Origin: Acipenser ruthenus
Taxonomy: Eukaryota > Chordata > Actinopteri > Acipenseriformes > Acipenseridae
NCBI RefSeq assembly: GCF_902713425.1
Contig: NC_081214.1
Location: 21,906,208-21,970,207 of the forward strand
Direction of reading: 5' to 3'
Length of the DNA stretch: 64,000 nucleotides
In this document: piece by piece, positions 34,101 through 61,100 of the stretch
Numbering within the stretch: position 1 is the first letter of the stretch
Layout: the number at the start of each line of letters is the position of its first letter
Notes under the pieces: model-generated
Database searches by the model: none
Told to the model about the DNA's origin: nothing
Seen by the model: the letters and a program-made list of their open reading frames with translations, nothing else
Program-made: the position numbers and the translations under genes

Positions 34101-35403
34101 GGAGACCAGGTTTCCTGATCAACTAGTTTGGAAACCAGATTCTCCCACACAGTCTGTATTTGCGTCATAATGGAGAAAATCAAACCCACAACCTGCAAAA
34201 GTGCCACAGCAGGCGATAATAGATAAGAAAAAAACATGGGAGTTGGGAGTGCAGATAAATAAATCACATGACTTCATTTTTAACAGGGGGTATTAATCAC
34301 TCAGTGGGCAAAATGTGACTCTTATCACAAAGTGTAGTCAAGCATACTGTTGTAAAAGCGTATTAATGCACATTATATAGCTTTGAAATCAGGTTGCCAT
34401 GGTAAAATGGGACAGGTGGATACAAATTAGGAAAGCTTATTCAACAGTTGTTTTTTTTATTAATACAGCAGTGGCATGCAAATCAGTAGCCCGTATCTGT
34501 ACTTTCATTTTTAATCATAGCATTGCTCAGATATGCTGCCAGTTGAGAAGTCTGTTGAAGACTCAGTTAATGGGTTAAGTTAGTTAAATAACAAAGGAAA
34601 GTATATTTGCGCAACTGAGTTTATGAATGAATGGAATAATGAATCAAATGCTTTGTGAATGTTGATGAATGTTGTTGCAAAGAGATTCCGATAGTTCTGT
34701 AACACGAGACCTTGTGTTGTGTGAAAATGAACCAGTGTAGCTGATAACTCCTGTTAAGAAACAGCATTGCTACAGTGTGCAGTTGAATATGGGAGACAGC
34801 AAAATACAAGCACAACTAAATCTATATGCACTTCTGTGTCCTTCTTTACTTTGTAAAGCCTTGGGTTCAATTAGTAATACAAATGTGTATGTAATCTGAA
34901 GCACTGCCTCTGCGCCAGGGTTCTGTGGGTTTATGCTGATGCACTTATATGATGAACAGATGCAGCTCATATATTAAGATAAAATCAGAGGGACACAAAT
35001 GTGTTTTTTTTTTATCACAGTTGTGTGGCATACTGTATTACTAAATTGATTGCTGTTGTAACAGGGCTAGGCATGAACCAACAACCTTGCACACTTTTGC
35101 ATTGTGGTTAAGCAACAGAGCCGGGCTCCTGTGAATTTTTAGATTTTATTTTTTATTTAGTGTGCCCCTGATTTTATCCCCAGTTTGGAATGTCCAATCA
35201 TTCCCCCCCCCCCCCCCCACCACAGCAATTCCCCACACAGCTCAGAAAAAATGTTCAGTGGGCGTCCTCCGATCCCACGACTGATCCAGCTTTCTGTTTT
35301 ACACCCAATAACCTGTTTTATTTTTACCCTGTTAAACAGTAATCTGATCACATGCTTCCCTTCCTTCTGTGTTGACTAATGGGCTTGTATGCTGTCATGT
35401 CAG
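31136..35403 (+). other. BTK intron 1
   Basis: About 4.3 kb between the putative non-coding exon and the first coding exon. It holds an ATA microsatellite (about 33,858-33,880), a tRNA-like SINE candidate at about 35,035-35,135 (minus), and a run of 16 C at 35,203-35,218. No coding exon was seen. Confidence 0.5.
35035..35135 (-). repeat. Candidate tRNA-like SINE head
   Basis: On the minus strand, caggagcccggctctgttgc is followed by aaccacaatgc and a box-B-like ttggttcatgcct, in tRNA-like spacing. No tail or target duplication was recognised, so the call is weak and the ends are approximate. Confidence 0.35.
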
Positions 35404-35422
35404 GTGGACCCAAGAGCTGTAG

Positions 35423-46930
<11,508 letters not shown>

Positions 46931-47032
46931 ATTCTGGGATCCAGACCAGTTGGTGTTTTCCTGAGACACTTTAACACACTTCCACAGTAATGAATTGTCC
47001 ACAACATAGAGAGGCACAGATGGATACATGTG

Positions 47033-47038
47033 AATAAA
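47033..47038 (+). terminator. BTK proximal poly(A) signal
   Basis: AATAAA about 100 bases after the BTK stop. A second AATAAA at 48,282-48,287 follows CA and GA microsatellites and could give a longer 3' UTR of about 1.4 kb. Sequence alone does not tell which is used. Confidence 0.5.
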
Positions 47039-47905
47039 ATATTTTTAATTGCGATATTTTTTAAGTGTTACAGAATACTACATATTTATTTAAAATAAGA
47101 ACCTCAAAAATGTCAAGAATCTCTGGTCCAGCTGCTACACCATTAGTCTCAGCTGATGTCAGAAACACTGTGTTTGTTCAAAGTGTTATTTCTAAATGAT
47201 ATAGGCCTGTTTCATTCATCCACTAAGGGCAGATTAGTGGTTATACTGGTGTATCAGTTGAACTTAATATTTCAAAACCCCAAACAAGTTGCTTTACAAT
47301 GTTGCTGTACATCTTTGTAGAAGATAGTCTGTTTTATAATACTGTAGCTGTGGATACCCAGCACTATAGAAAGGTGTTTTTTTTTTTTTTTACGTGATCC
47401 AAGCTGATTTCTAGAACGTTTGGTTCTGCTTCCTGGCAACCCTGAATTCATTCAGCTTCAGTACTGTTTTTTTTTTTTAATAGGTGTAAAATTTACATAT
47501 GCAAATATACTCTACGTGAGGAATAACATGTAATAAGTTTATTACAAAAGACAAAAAGAATACCAAAAAATTCTGTTCACTTAAAAAAAAGTTTTGTCTT
47601 TTTACCTTTACTTTGTTTGTTATTTATTTTACTTTATGCCATCTCTATGCCAGAATATTACAATTGTCTAATTTGTTTGCTGCCTGGTTATGTTATGTGA
47701 CATTTCTTACCTGTTTAATATCTTATTATGTGTGTTTTGTATAATACTGTATTACTATGATCCTTTCAATCACTAAATAATGTCCTTGTTTTGTTGCACA
47801 GCCCTTGTGCGCATGTATAAAAGCACCACAGCTTTAAAACGATTTTTCAGAAGCTGCCCCTTGTGAATAATGATCGAAACATAAACAGAAATTGAATGAT
47901 ACATT

Positions 47906-47908
<3 letters not shown>

Positions 47909-47970
<62 letters not shown>

Positions 47971-48057
47971 CATATACAATCAAAACAAGAAAGGTAATGT
48001 AGGTATACAGAAAATGTGAATAATTTGCTTTAAAAAAAATTAATTTTGCACCATTTG

Positions 48058-48125
<68 letters not shown>
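47909..48125. repeat. Paired (CA)n and (GA)n microsatellites downstream of BTK
   Basis: A 54-bp CA run (47,909-47,962, ending in tatata) and a 64-bp GA run (48,062-48,125), about 100 bp apart. They lie in the possible long 3' UTR of BTK or just beyond it. Confidence 0.95.
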
Positions 48126-48129
<4 letters not shown>

Positions 48130-48299
48130 ATATTGAATTCTGCAACAAATGTGTTTTTTTATATATACTATCTACACAATGTTCCTCGGATGTATTGTGA
48201 GTTTCATATGTGTACAGTATGTTAAATGTTTGTAATTTGTAAACCTCATAAAATGTTTAAATTGATGTTAAATATTCTGTAAATAAAGATGGTATAAAA

Positions 48300-50100
48300 T
48301 ACTCTCAAGGCATTCAGAGACTGTGCTAAACTGAGCTGAAAAGCAACACGCTGACAGCACTGACTTGCTTTCTCTCTGTAGAGAGGACAGGGGTTCACTT
48401 CAGGATTCATACAGGGACAGATAAAAAAAACTCTCTTCCAGTCTTTATAAGGGGACATATGGAAGATGCAAATGCATGATGACCTCATATGAGCAATAAA
48501 GCAATGGAAAAAAATGTACATTTTGTTTTCAGCTACTTTTAATATTTCATACAAGAAACGGTTAAAGACCATTGTCCATCAAGCACCATGAGAGCTTCCC
48601 CTCATACACTAGCTCAAGAGACCCGCATAAGAGACTGCCTATGTGCCTAATAGTACCAGATTGTGTCGTAGTTTGGAAATGGCCACTAGGGACTAGGGAG
48701 ATACCAACTAACTCATTTTACTTGTGACTCAAACTGGATTACAGCCCTCCATAGGTGAAAGGCACACAGCTACATATAAATAACAATACTGCAGCTTCAC
48801 TAGACTCGTGCAATTCCACCTCAAACACACTGCTGTATATGAGTAAGGGGATGAATATATCAGGGGGCAGCAACAGTAGGTAGAGGAAATGTTTTTATAG
48901 CCAGGAGCTGTAAAGAATGCTTTAGCCTCAGGGAGGACTTTACACAGAAAGCAACCTGGTGCATCTTATGACAACCTTCCTGTTACTACATATGTGCTGT
49001 AAAGCCATAGTGATGAAAGCTCTTTATTTCGTTTTCTAAAAGGAACTGATGGGAAATGTGTTTGCTTGGGTGTTCTCGGGCCATTTTGAACACTGCTGTT
49101 CATTCATATAATACTGACCGCATTCAGTGTGGCTACAAGGATATTCTTACCAGTGAACAGTTAACCTTTTTCTTTGTTTGCTTTTACTATCAACAACATA
49201 GACCACGTTGGATCTTTTTTTTTTTTAAACTCTGTAGTCTTCCTCATTTTACAATTAGTAAACCATTGCTAGTGTTTTCTTTTCACTAGAACATATGGCT
49301 TATAAAGCTGGGTGGTCAAAATGTTTTTTTTTTTATCAGATTAAAGTTCGAACATATATTTACTGGTACTGTAGTTAAGCTATACCCTACAGAGATGCTA
49401 TTACCATGGACTATGGACCAGTCTATTACAAGAATTTGGTGTTTAATATCTGGCGCATGACGTGAGAATATTTCTGCTGTAAATCAGTGTCCATGACGAT
49501 TGTTTTGGCATTATTAAGTGTGTTTCATAGAAAACAACACTGAAACAGACTAATTAGACAATAACAGCACATTATACAGTTACTGCACGTGTATCACGAT
49601 GTTTACAGCATGTTAAAATGCACCCATCTAGGGGTAATATCAGAATAACCACAGAAAGGTAGTTGATGATACAATGAAGGGGGATTCCACAGTGCTGCCA
49701 AATGCTGTCATAAAATCCAGCTCTGCAGTTTGCTCCCGGGGACCTCTGTGGTCTAGATATGTATCTTGGTAAACACAAAACATAATAATAATAAATAATT
49801 TAAGTGTGTTACAGATGGTTAATTGGAACATACTTGTAATCGATATTTCAAGAAGCAGAATATTATATCATATTATATGGCTTATTTTCTTTTTCTGATA
49901 AAAAAGAAAAACGATAAAACAAGTCAAAGACAAATAGCTAAAATAAATAAATAAACAAATACATAAGCACCGAAAAATGAAATTAATAAAAAAAGGTGAA
50001 GAAAAAAAGAAAAACAGAAGCCCTAATTGTATTACATCAGCTGAAAAATCTCGCTGCACTGGCCTGCGCCCACCATGTAGCTATAGCGTGTTCTGCCGAA
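48300..50100. other. BTK-TIMM8A intergenic region
   Basis: About 1.8 kb without a supported exon. A CACGTG E-box lies at 50,154-50,159 and an ETS-like tttcctg near 50,125, both in the likely TIMM8A promoter or 5' UTR. In human the two genes are also close and in the same orientation. Confidence 0.5.
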
Positions 50101-50290
50101 ATTGTTACCCTCACGTTCTTTCCGTTTCCTGTTAACTCAGCTGGGAGCCGAGACACGTGAAGGTCAGTAGGAACTGCAGATTAGTAATCGGCACATTTCT
50201 TTTAGGAACCGGCTTCACTTTTCTTCTTGATCGCTTTTTCTTAAAAAAAGAAAGAAAGAAAGAACAGAAAGAAAGACACCACATGCACGG

Positions 50291-50934
50291 ATGGACACGC
50301 AAGGAGTGACTGCAGATCCTCAACTCCAGCAGTTTATCGAAGTGGAGTCCCAGAAACAGAGGTTTCAGCAGCTCGTGCACCAAATGACAGACGTCTGTTG
50401 GGTAAGGTTAGGCGATAACCGAAAATACGTAAAATTGTTTTGTTGGTGGACAACGCAAATTTTAATTGCATCTAGCTGCATAAGAAAGAACAACAATCAG
50501 GGCATCTACTAAAGAAAGCATACGTTTCTCATTAGTCTAAATACGTCTTGCTGAAACTTAACCCTTAAAAAAGCTTGTGCATGTTTAGTACCTGGCTGTG
50601 TGTTTATATGCACCGAGTTGCATATGTCTGTGTAGTGGTATTTCTTTGAAATAACACGATTCGTTTGAGAAGGAGGTTTATACAGTACCATTGTGTTAAT
50701 ATGTAAACCACTGGCATCACACCGATGGCGATTGCTTATTTAGTTTTTAGCTGTAGTTACACAGAAGTAGAACTAAGTAATGCCCAGAGACACGTTAATG
50801 GCTGAGGTGTGTTTGGGGTTATTTTGTTAACACTTATGGTGATGTATATAACAAAATAGTATAATGACTGGGAAGAGCCCAAGGCTGTATGGTCTGCATT
50901 CATTAGTGTTGAAACTTTAAAACTGGACAGATGC

Positions 50935-51015
<81 letters not shown>

Positions 51016-51286
51016 TTACAGGCCATTAAAAATAATAATAAAATAAATAACTCAGACATGCTACCAATGTCCTGATTTCCAGAAAGGTATATGTTTGACA
51101 GCAGTGTTTCTTTGTCTGTAACAGGAGAAGTGTATGGACAAACCTGGACCCAAGCTGGACTCCCGGACAGAGACGTGCTTCGTAAACTGTGTGGAGCGCT
51201 TCATTGACACAAGCCAGTTCATTCTGAACCGATTGGAGCAGACGCAGAGGGGCAGGGGGTCTTTATCGGAGAGCATGTCTGATTAA
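50291..51286 (+). CDS. TIMM8A: Mitochondrial import inner membrane translocase subunit Tim8 A (2 exons)
   Basis: Small Tim chaperone of the mitochondrial intermembrane space that pairs with Tim13 to carry hydrophobic precursors to the inner membrane. Exons 50,291-50,401 and 51,125-51,286 give 90 residues (human 97; the difference is mostly the Ser-rich N-terminus). The twin CX3C motif is complete: CWEKC, formed across the intron with CW in exon 1 and EKC in exon 2, and CFVNC. The stretch [12 protein letters not shown] and [16 protein letters not shown] match human. Loss of the human gene causes the Mohr-Tranebjaerg deafness-dystonia syndrome. There is no cleavable presequence, as expected for MIA40-imported proteins. 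The intron carries a 76-bp TA repeat about 110 bp before the acceptor. Vertebrates also have TIMM8B, but synteny and sequence favour TIMM8A. Confidence 0.96.
50937..51012. repeat. (TA)n tract in the TIMM8A intron
   Basis: Thirty-eight uninterrupted TA units ending 112 bp before TIMM8A exon 2. Such a tract is self-complementary and can extrude as a cruciform in DNA or a hairpin in RNA. Confidence 0.97.
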
Positions 51287-51289
51287 GAT

Positions 51290-53225
51290 ACCTGCCCTGC
51301 AACATGGGCACAGACATTCCCTAACACTTCAGCCAGGCTGCAGTGTGCATGTGGGAGGCACAGACTTTTAGCAAGTGGGCATTTGATGGTTAAGGAAGAA
51401 AGTTTTGCCACCTTGTGCCTCAGCATAACGTTACCATTATGCCACAGGGGTGATTTTATCTTGGCCCTATCCCCACCCAAGCCGATTTTAAGGGATGTCA
51501 ATATGCAAGATTTCAGTGTCTGTTGAAACTGTCAGAGTTGTCATTTTCGGAGTCTTTGGGGGTCACATTCAGGTTGCACCCTTTTAATGAGAAATCTATA
51601 TTAGTCCAAGCTTGCCTGTATGTTAGAGCTTTGGTTTACTTTCATCATGTATAATTTGTTCATGTATTTATTCCTTGGGCAGAATTAGTATTAACCTTTG
51701 GAAAGGTCATTTGCTTATAACACCAAAAATAACACAGTGTAACAACACTATCTTCCTGGATGAAGAAACTAGCTTCCTGAATAACTTAGTGATGTGTAAT
51801 CATTGATTTTAAAGCTATGTTGGGTTACCAGTGTTGTACTTCCACAAACTGATTCCAATGCCTGGTTATTGACAAAGACATGTTTGCAGATTTGATCATG
51901 GCCTTCCCCCAGAGTGAATGGACAACGTTTGTTTTATTTCTGTTTTCATAACATTGGGAACTGCTATGGTATATATCCAAAGTAACTGAACCCTGCCCTG
52001 TTCAAATTGAAAATACAGAAAACTGAAGTAATTCTGTTTCTTGTTTATTTATTTTTATTTAATAGTAAAAATGACTGGATTCATGATAAACATTAACTGT
52101 TAGGTATATTTATCAATACAATCTGAAACAAGTACATGGACAACGAACATCCTATTAAATTAGCAGGCAAAACACATAACTATGCGTAAAAGAAAAGCAG
52201 CATTCAATACAAATTTGCATAAGGTCAAGTTGAATTTATTAAAAGTGTAAATGTTCCTTTAAAGGTCACTGCAGGTTTCCAGTGCAATACAGGTAATGAA
52301 AGCTCATTTGACAAGGCAAACAGTATTTTTAAAAAGCTGTACTTTTAAACTTGGCAAAATAGAGCATTAGGATACAGTCATTGTTCTATCTTAATTATTT
52401 AATTTTATCATAAGCTACATTTCTAGTAGATTGTAGCCCAGGATTAAAAAAAAAAAGTACTTCACATTTATTTAGTAGAATTTTTTTTGCATGTTAGTGT
52501 TTGGTTCCTGAACATTAGTTAACCAAGTCACTTGAAGGCATACTGTTACAATCAATTACAAAATGGTCAGTTCTTTATATTTCTGCTGAAATATTACCAA
52601 AGAAAGCGTAATAAAGTGCATCCGGTAAAGATGACAGTCAGATGTACCACCGATTCTCTCATCAAATTATGAAGAAGTTCTATTTGAGTCTTTGATGAGC
52701 ACCATCCTCGTCAATGTGATCACATTTGAACTACAATGTTAAGTTGATAGCTAAAGAAAGTATTCTTTAACAATAAATGTTTCATTCATGTTTTTTAATT
52801 TCTTCAGTGATACTGCAAGACTGAATTGTATCAAGAGTCACTGATCTTATTGTTATAAATCTCCTGTTTGACAATTTCAGGCTTTGTGTTTAAAAACTTT
52901 TACTGTATGTATTTGAAATACAATAAACAGGTTCATACATAAGCTGTGTACAGTCGCAACACAGCAATGAGGCCGATCAGAAACCAGCATTATAGACAGT
53001 TTTTTGAAGGCTGCAGTGCTCTGAGCGGGTGATTGTTATGGGTTAAGGCTAGCTGACACTGTTGATGGGAGTGTGGAAGAGGGCGTTCATAATCTCCCAG
53101 GAAACCTCTCGAGACACCCCATCTCGTGCCCTGGGATGGACCAAACTGAATCGTGAAAGGCAGGCTATCATCAGATTCGGCCCCCTTGGGTTATTAAGAC
53201 AGTCCCATTCCTCCGGATTACATTC
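51290..53225. other. Tail-to-tail 3' region of TIMM8A and the NIPA2-like gene
   Basis: Nearly 2 kb that must hold both 3' UTRs. Plus-strand AATAAA occurs near 52,608, 52,770 and 52,921, and minus-strand candidates occur near 52,467 and 52,040. I cannot assign them. No extra exon is visible. Confidence 0.5.
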
Positions 53226-56488
<3,263 letters not shown>

Positions 56489-57186
56489 CTATGTGAAAAG
56501 TCACAAGAAAGTATAGGAGTACATGAGCAAACTTCAAGTTTGACAGTAGCGGCCTACAAATAGCAACAGCGCAATGAAACTACGAGGTACAATTAAAGTG
56601 AAATGCTTGGATATTATAGGTACGGGCCATTTGAAAAACAAGCTTCAACTAAATCACATACAACTGTACACTTCTCCTAACCTACACAGTAGTTATACTG
56701 TTGTAAGTATGACGACATTTCGAAATCCGGATTACCTTTCGTAATCTTCAAGATATGTAGATTTCTTTGATTTATACTCATTGGGTTATTTTAAAAATGA
56801 AAAGCAATGATGCTTGTTAAAAAATAAAAAAATAAAGTTTTCAAACACTTTACTAGTAATATATACGGATTGTTACGTTTCGAAGTAAACCCTAGTAGTG
56901 TGAAGGCAGCTAACGTAAAATAACTTACCACATGTTCACAAGTTTGAACCATAAGTTTTTATTATTATTATTGTTTTATTTATTTGCTAATGACATATAA
57001 TTAATTAAAAGACAGGGAACAGTATTTAAGTAACAAACTAGCTAATATTAAAACTGTAGCCTTCAGTTTGTAACTACTCGCATTTACTAAATACAAATGT
57101 ATTAAAACACTGAAAAATAAATGTGATATATTTTATTTATTTATTTTAACAATAACAACACACATTCTCACAGATACATCCCTTAC

Positions 57187-57600
57187 CTTGCTTTAGCAGT
57201 GCTCTTGGCTCCTGGCACCAACATCAACAACCAACACTCACATCAGCGGCTCCACTTCCTGGTTCCAGTGCAAGGTCTCGCATCCATCGTCCCAGGAACA
57301 GCCTACGTTAGCCAAAACTGGTTTTCTATGAGATGTATGCAAATGTGATTTGGTGGCAGAACACCAGCATGGTTTTCTTCATTTCACTTCATATCTGATA
57401 TATACTTTCATATGATCCAATCTATTATATCGCCGGCGATAGATCACGGGACACGGGTCGGAACCTTTCAGCAGCAGGTTTTGTTTTCATCGGTCAAACC
57501 AGACAGAACAAAATCCGCTTAGCTGCTTGTGTGTATCTGCTTCGATGTTTTTGTTTTGGGAGTTTGTCGGTTTGAGAAACAACGATTTCAAGAGGTATTT
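57187..57600. promoter_or_regulatory. Shared head-to-head promoter region of the NIPA2-like gene and TAF7
   Basis: The first NIPA2-like exon runs leftward from this region (donor at 57,186-57,181) and TAF7 runs rightward. The interval is the most CpG-rich of its surroundings (gccggcgatagatcacggg, acgggtcgg), with an ETS-like ccaggaagtgg on the minus strand near 57,255. A bidirectional promoter is the simplest reading. Start sites are not determined. Confidence 0.45.
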
Positions 57601-57988
57601 GTTAAAAACTTACTAAATATTTGCTATTAGATTTACACCAATAATGAGTATTCAAAACTGTAGACTAACATTTAAATTCATAACTGAAAGCTATTTAAAC
57701 CGTAATATAGACTTACTGTTAAGGAACATTATTTTAGAAAGCAAGACGTGTGTACAGACATTGTAATTAAAACCAGTCACCAAGACAGCTATGTGGGTGA
57801 AGAAAGAAGGTGAGCTTCCTTAGCCACAGTGTGTAGGTAACAAGCTCAGGTGTGTCTTATTAAACTCGTAGAAAAACAAGGAATGGATCGAACTGCTATG
57901 CAGTGGGAGTCTTGTTTCCGTTCCTGTGAATATTGTTAACTTTTTATTATTATTTTTTTTTTAAGTTAGGTTTACTTGAAGCTTTCAC

Positions 57989-58065
57989 ATGCAGAACAAA
58001 AAGACCAAGGTGACCTCCAAAATTAAAGGTTAGTAAATGCATTTAATTATGGCAATACATTGTTG

Positions 58066-58100
<35 letters not shown>

Positions 58101-61100
58101 CATTATATTCTGTTGGCATATACCGGTATGTGTGTATACAGTGTATGCATGGGGTTCAGGTTAGAGATAGATAACTCTTAAACATGTGTAGTAGTCTGCT
58201 AACAATCAGCACACCACTGTAAAGTGTGTGTTAACAAGATTTCCATTTAACCAGTTTGTTCATTTTCCTTGTACTTCAGTGGGGAAAGCTGTCTCCAAGA
58301 ACAAAGATGATGCTCCTCACGAACTTGAGAGCCAGTTTGTTCTGCGTCTTCCTCCGGTAAGACATGGGCAATTAAATCCTCATTATCGACGATTTTTTGC
58401 GGAGCAGTAATTTTGTCAAACTAAAACAAACACTGATTGAAAACGGTCTCTGTATTGACAGGAATATGCCTCAACCGTGCGGAGAGCTGTGCAGTCTGGA
58501 AGTGTAAATCTTAAAGACAGGCTGACCATAGAGCTGCATGGTTAGTATACTTCAGATGTTATTGGTGTTAACCAATTTTTTTTTTTAAGTCTTGATGGTG
58601 ATCCTGGAAAGATCTGCAAAAATGTCCTTCAGGAATAACTAATTGTTTGTTTATACTGTGTATATATAGATTCTTATTGAAGTTTGTTTGGTAGCTGAGT
58701 CCTTCTGTTAATATTTCCTTTAGGGGTCTTTTTTAAAATCACGCAGCATTTCTTTTCTATTATGTCAAACTCTTTGTTTGTCTTTTCACAGCCGACGGGC
58801 GTCATGGGATAGTGAGAGTGGACCGGGTGCCTCTTGCTTGCAAGTTGGTTGACCTTCCCTGTATTCTTGAGTCTCTCAAAACTGTGGATAAGAAAACATT
58901 TTATAAAACTGCTGATGTTTGTCAGGTATGGTTTTTAGGAGTGGTTTTTCACTTGCTTTGGTAATGAAATAGTTTTTGTTTCTGTCGCTCAGGCTGTTGT
59001 ACTCAGATGTTCCTAAAAATTATATTTCTTCCACTTGGCTATCTGCATGAAGTATCCCGTAGGTATCAAATTGTTACCTTGATTATGGTTTCTGGCAAAT
59101 GCTTTTTAGGACCCCATTTCAAAGTGATGGAACAGCTACAATGAGAACCAGTGATGAAAAAAATAGACTTCCCTTGTTCTTAATGGTTCTAGTCATGTTT
59201 AACCTTTTAAAAAATGACTGGGCTTCTTGTGTTCTTTGTGAGCAGATGCTGGTGTGTACTGTGGATGGAGATCTCTATCCCCCTCTGGAGGAGCCAACAG
59301 GTATTACAGACCCCAAGAACAAGAAGAAAGACAAAGACAAAGAGAAGAAGTTTGTCTGGAATCATGGCAGTAAGTATCATAACACTCAGCTTTTTAGGAA
59401 AGCACAGCAATCCTAAACCCACCGTCCTATTAAGGGTTTCATTGGACTCTCATTTGTATGCATTTATTATAAATATCTGCTTGCATTAATTCTGCATTTA
59501 ACCAGGTGTGTACAATAACCAGGATTACCACTGAGTTATAATTATATGTACTTGTGCAATACACAACAATATGCAGCTGAAAGATAAGCCCTCATGTGTC
59601 TCTTCATCTGTGGTGTGTTGGGGTATTGCACATGCATTCACACTTTGTCATGGTTTATTTCTGATAGTACTTTTTACCTGATTTTTAGTCACATGCCCGC
59701 TTAAGAACACCAGGAAGAGAAGGTTCAGGAAAACGGCGAAAAAGAAGGTAAACTCTCTTTAAAAATGAATTTGAATGCTAAAGCAGATGTATTTCCTGCT
59801 AATGTGTTTGTGCTCTTGATCTTCTAAGAGAATGGCCTGGATTGTGTGTGTTTGTAATGCGCTGTCACTGATGTATTCAAGATAGAGATTTAACATCAGT
59901 TGACTGACAAGGATGGGTAAAACGCCTACTCTCTGCCTAGGATAAATTTGTTTGTAAAATTCTATTCTATATACATTTTTTTAATCTTTCATTTCATCTC
60001 TAATGCATTTGATGGCATGATGCCAGGTGCTCTTAGTTGTTCATTCACTGCTGAGCATTTCTAATGGTGTTTGATTTTGTTTTGTTTTTTTAAAACCACA
60101 CCTATAACATGACAGTTCTTTACTTACTAAAGCCTACCAATAATTCTCTCATTATTTCCAGTATATTGAGTCCCCAGACGTGGAGAAGGAGGTGAAGAGG
60201 TTGCTGAGTACAGATTCTGAAGCTGTCAGTGTTCGTATCCTTGTGATTGTACTCTTCCCACGGTTCTATGTAAATCACGTTTGATAAATGTAAATATTTC
60301 AGTAGGGATGCAATTTACAGTGGCTTTAACAAGCTCTTATAAAACACAATAAAATCAAGCCATGAACCTCCTAACCTGACAGGCAGTCCTCCATAGCTTA
60401 TATGGGAAATGCTACTTAATCCATTGATTGATGTATGCCATGAGCCATTAACATGTTGGTAACCACTGGCTGAGTGATCCAGATACAGTCTTAACCAAAA
60501 CAGGCTTTATTTGTCAGGCACATACAAAAGGTTAAATAAAGCAAATACAGCACTGTTATGTCATAGTTTAACAAACTTGGGGTTTAAATTCACCCATGAA
60601 TCTGAAATTCCTTTAAAAAAAAAAGAAGGCATGTGTATTTTTCAAATTCTTTGCATTAGCAATCTTAACAAGTAGGTTTATTTTCGTGTGGGTGGTAACA
60701 TTCATCCCACTGCTCAACCCCTTCACTGTGTGTCTGTTGAGCCCTGTGGGTTCTGGTTGTGCTTTCCTTGACCCCGCTGGGTGTTCAGGATGGGAGGTGA
60801 TAGCTGAGGATGAGACGAAGGAGGCAGATAACCACGGTTCACTGGCTAACCTGGACTCCTCTCCCGGGACATCAGGGCACAAGCTGGGCCACGGCTCCTC
60901 AGGTAGGGTGGAAAATAAACCACAGAGTCCAAATTATTGAGGACATAGCAGCTGGCCACACACGGCACTCCAGAAGCCTATTATTTATCAGATTAGTTGG
61001 ACTATTCCACTCAATTGATAGCTCAGGTTTTCTGAAACTTTGCATGGATCTTACCGTGAATATAGGCTACAATGATCTTCTATTTCAAGACAGTCTTGGG

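Noticed and set aside
48340-48420. A box-B-like ggggttcacttc near a tRNA-like fold
   Set aside because: No convincing box A at the right spacing and no repeat boundaries.
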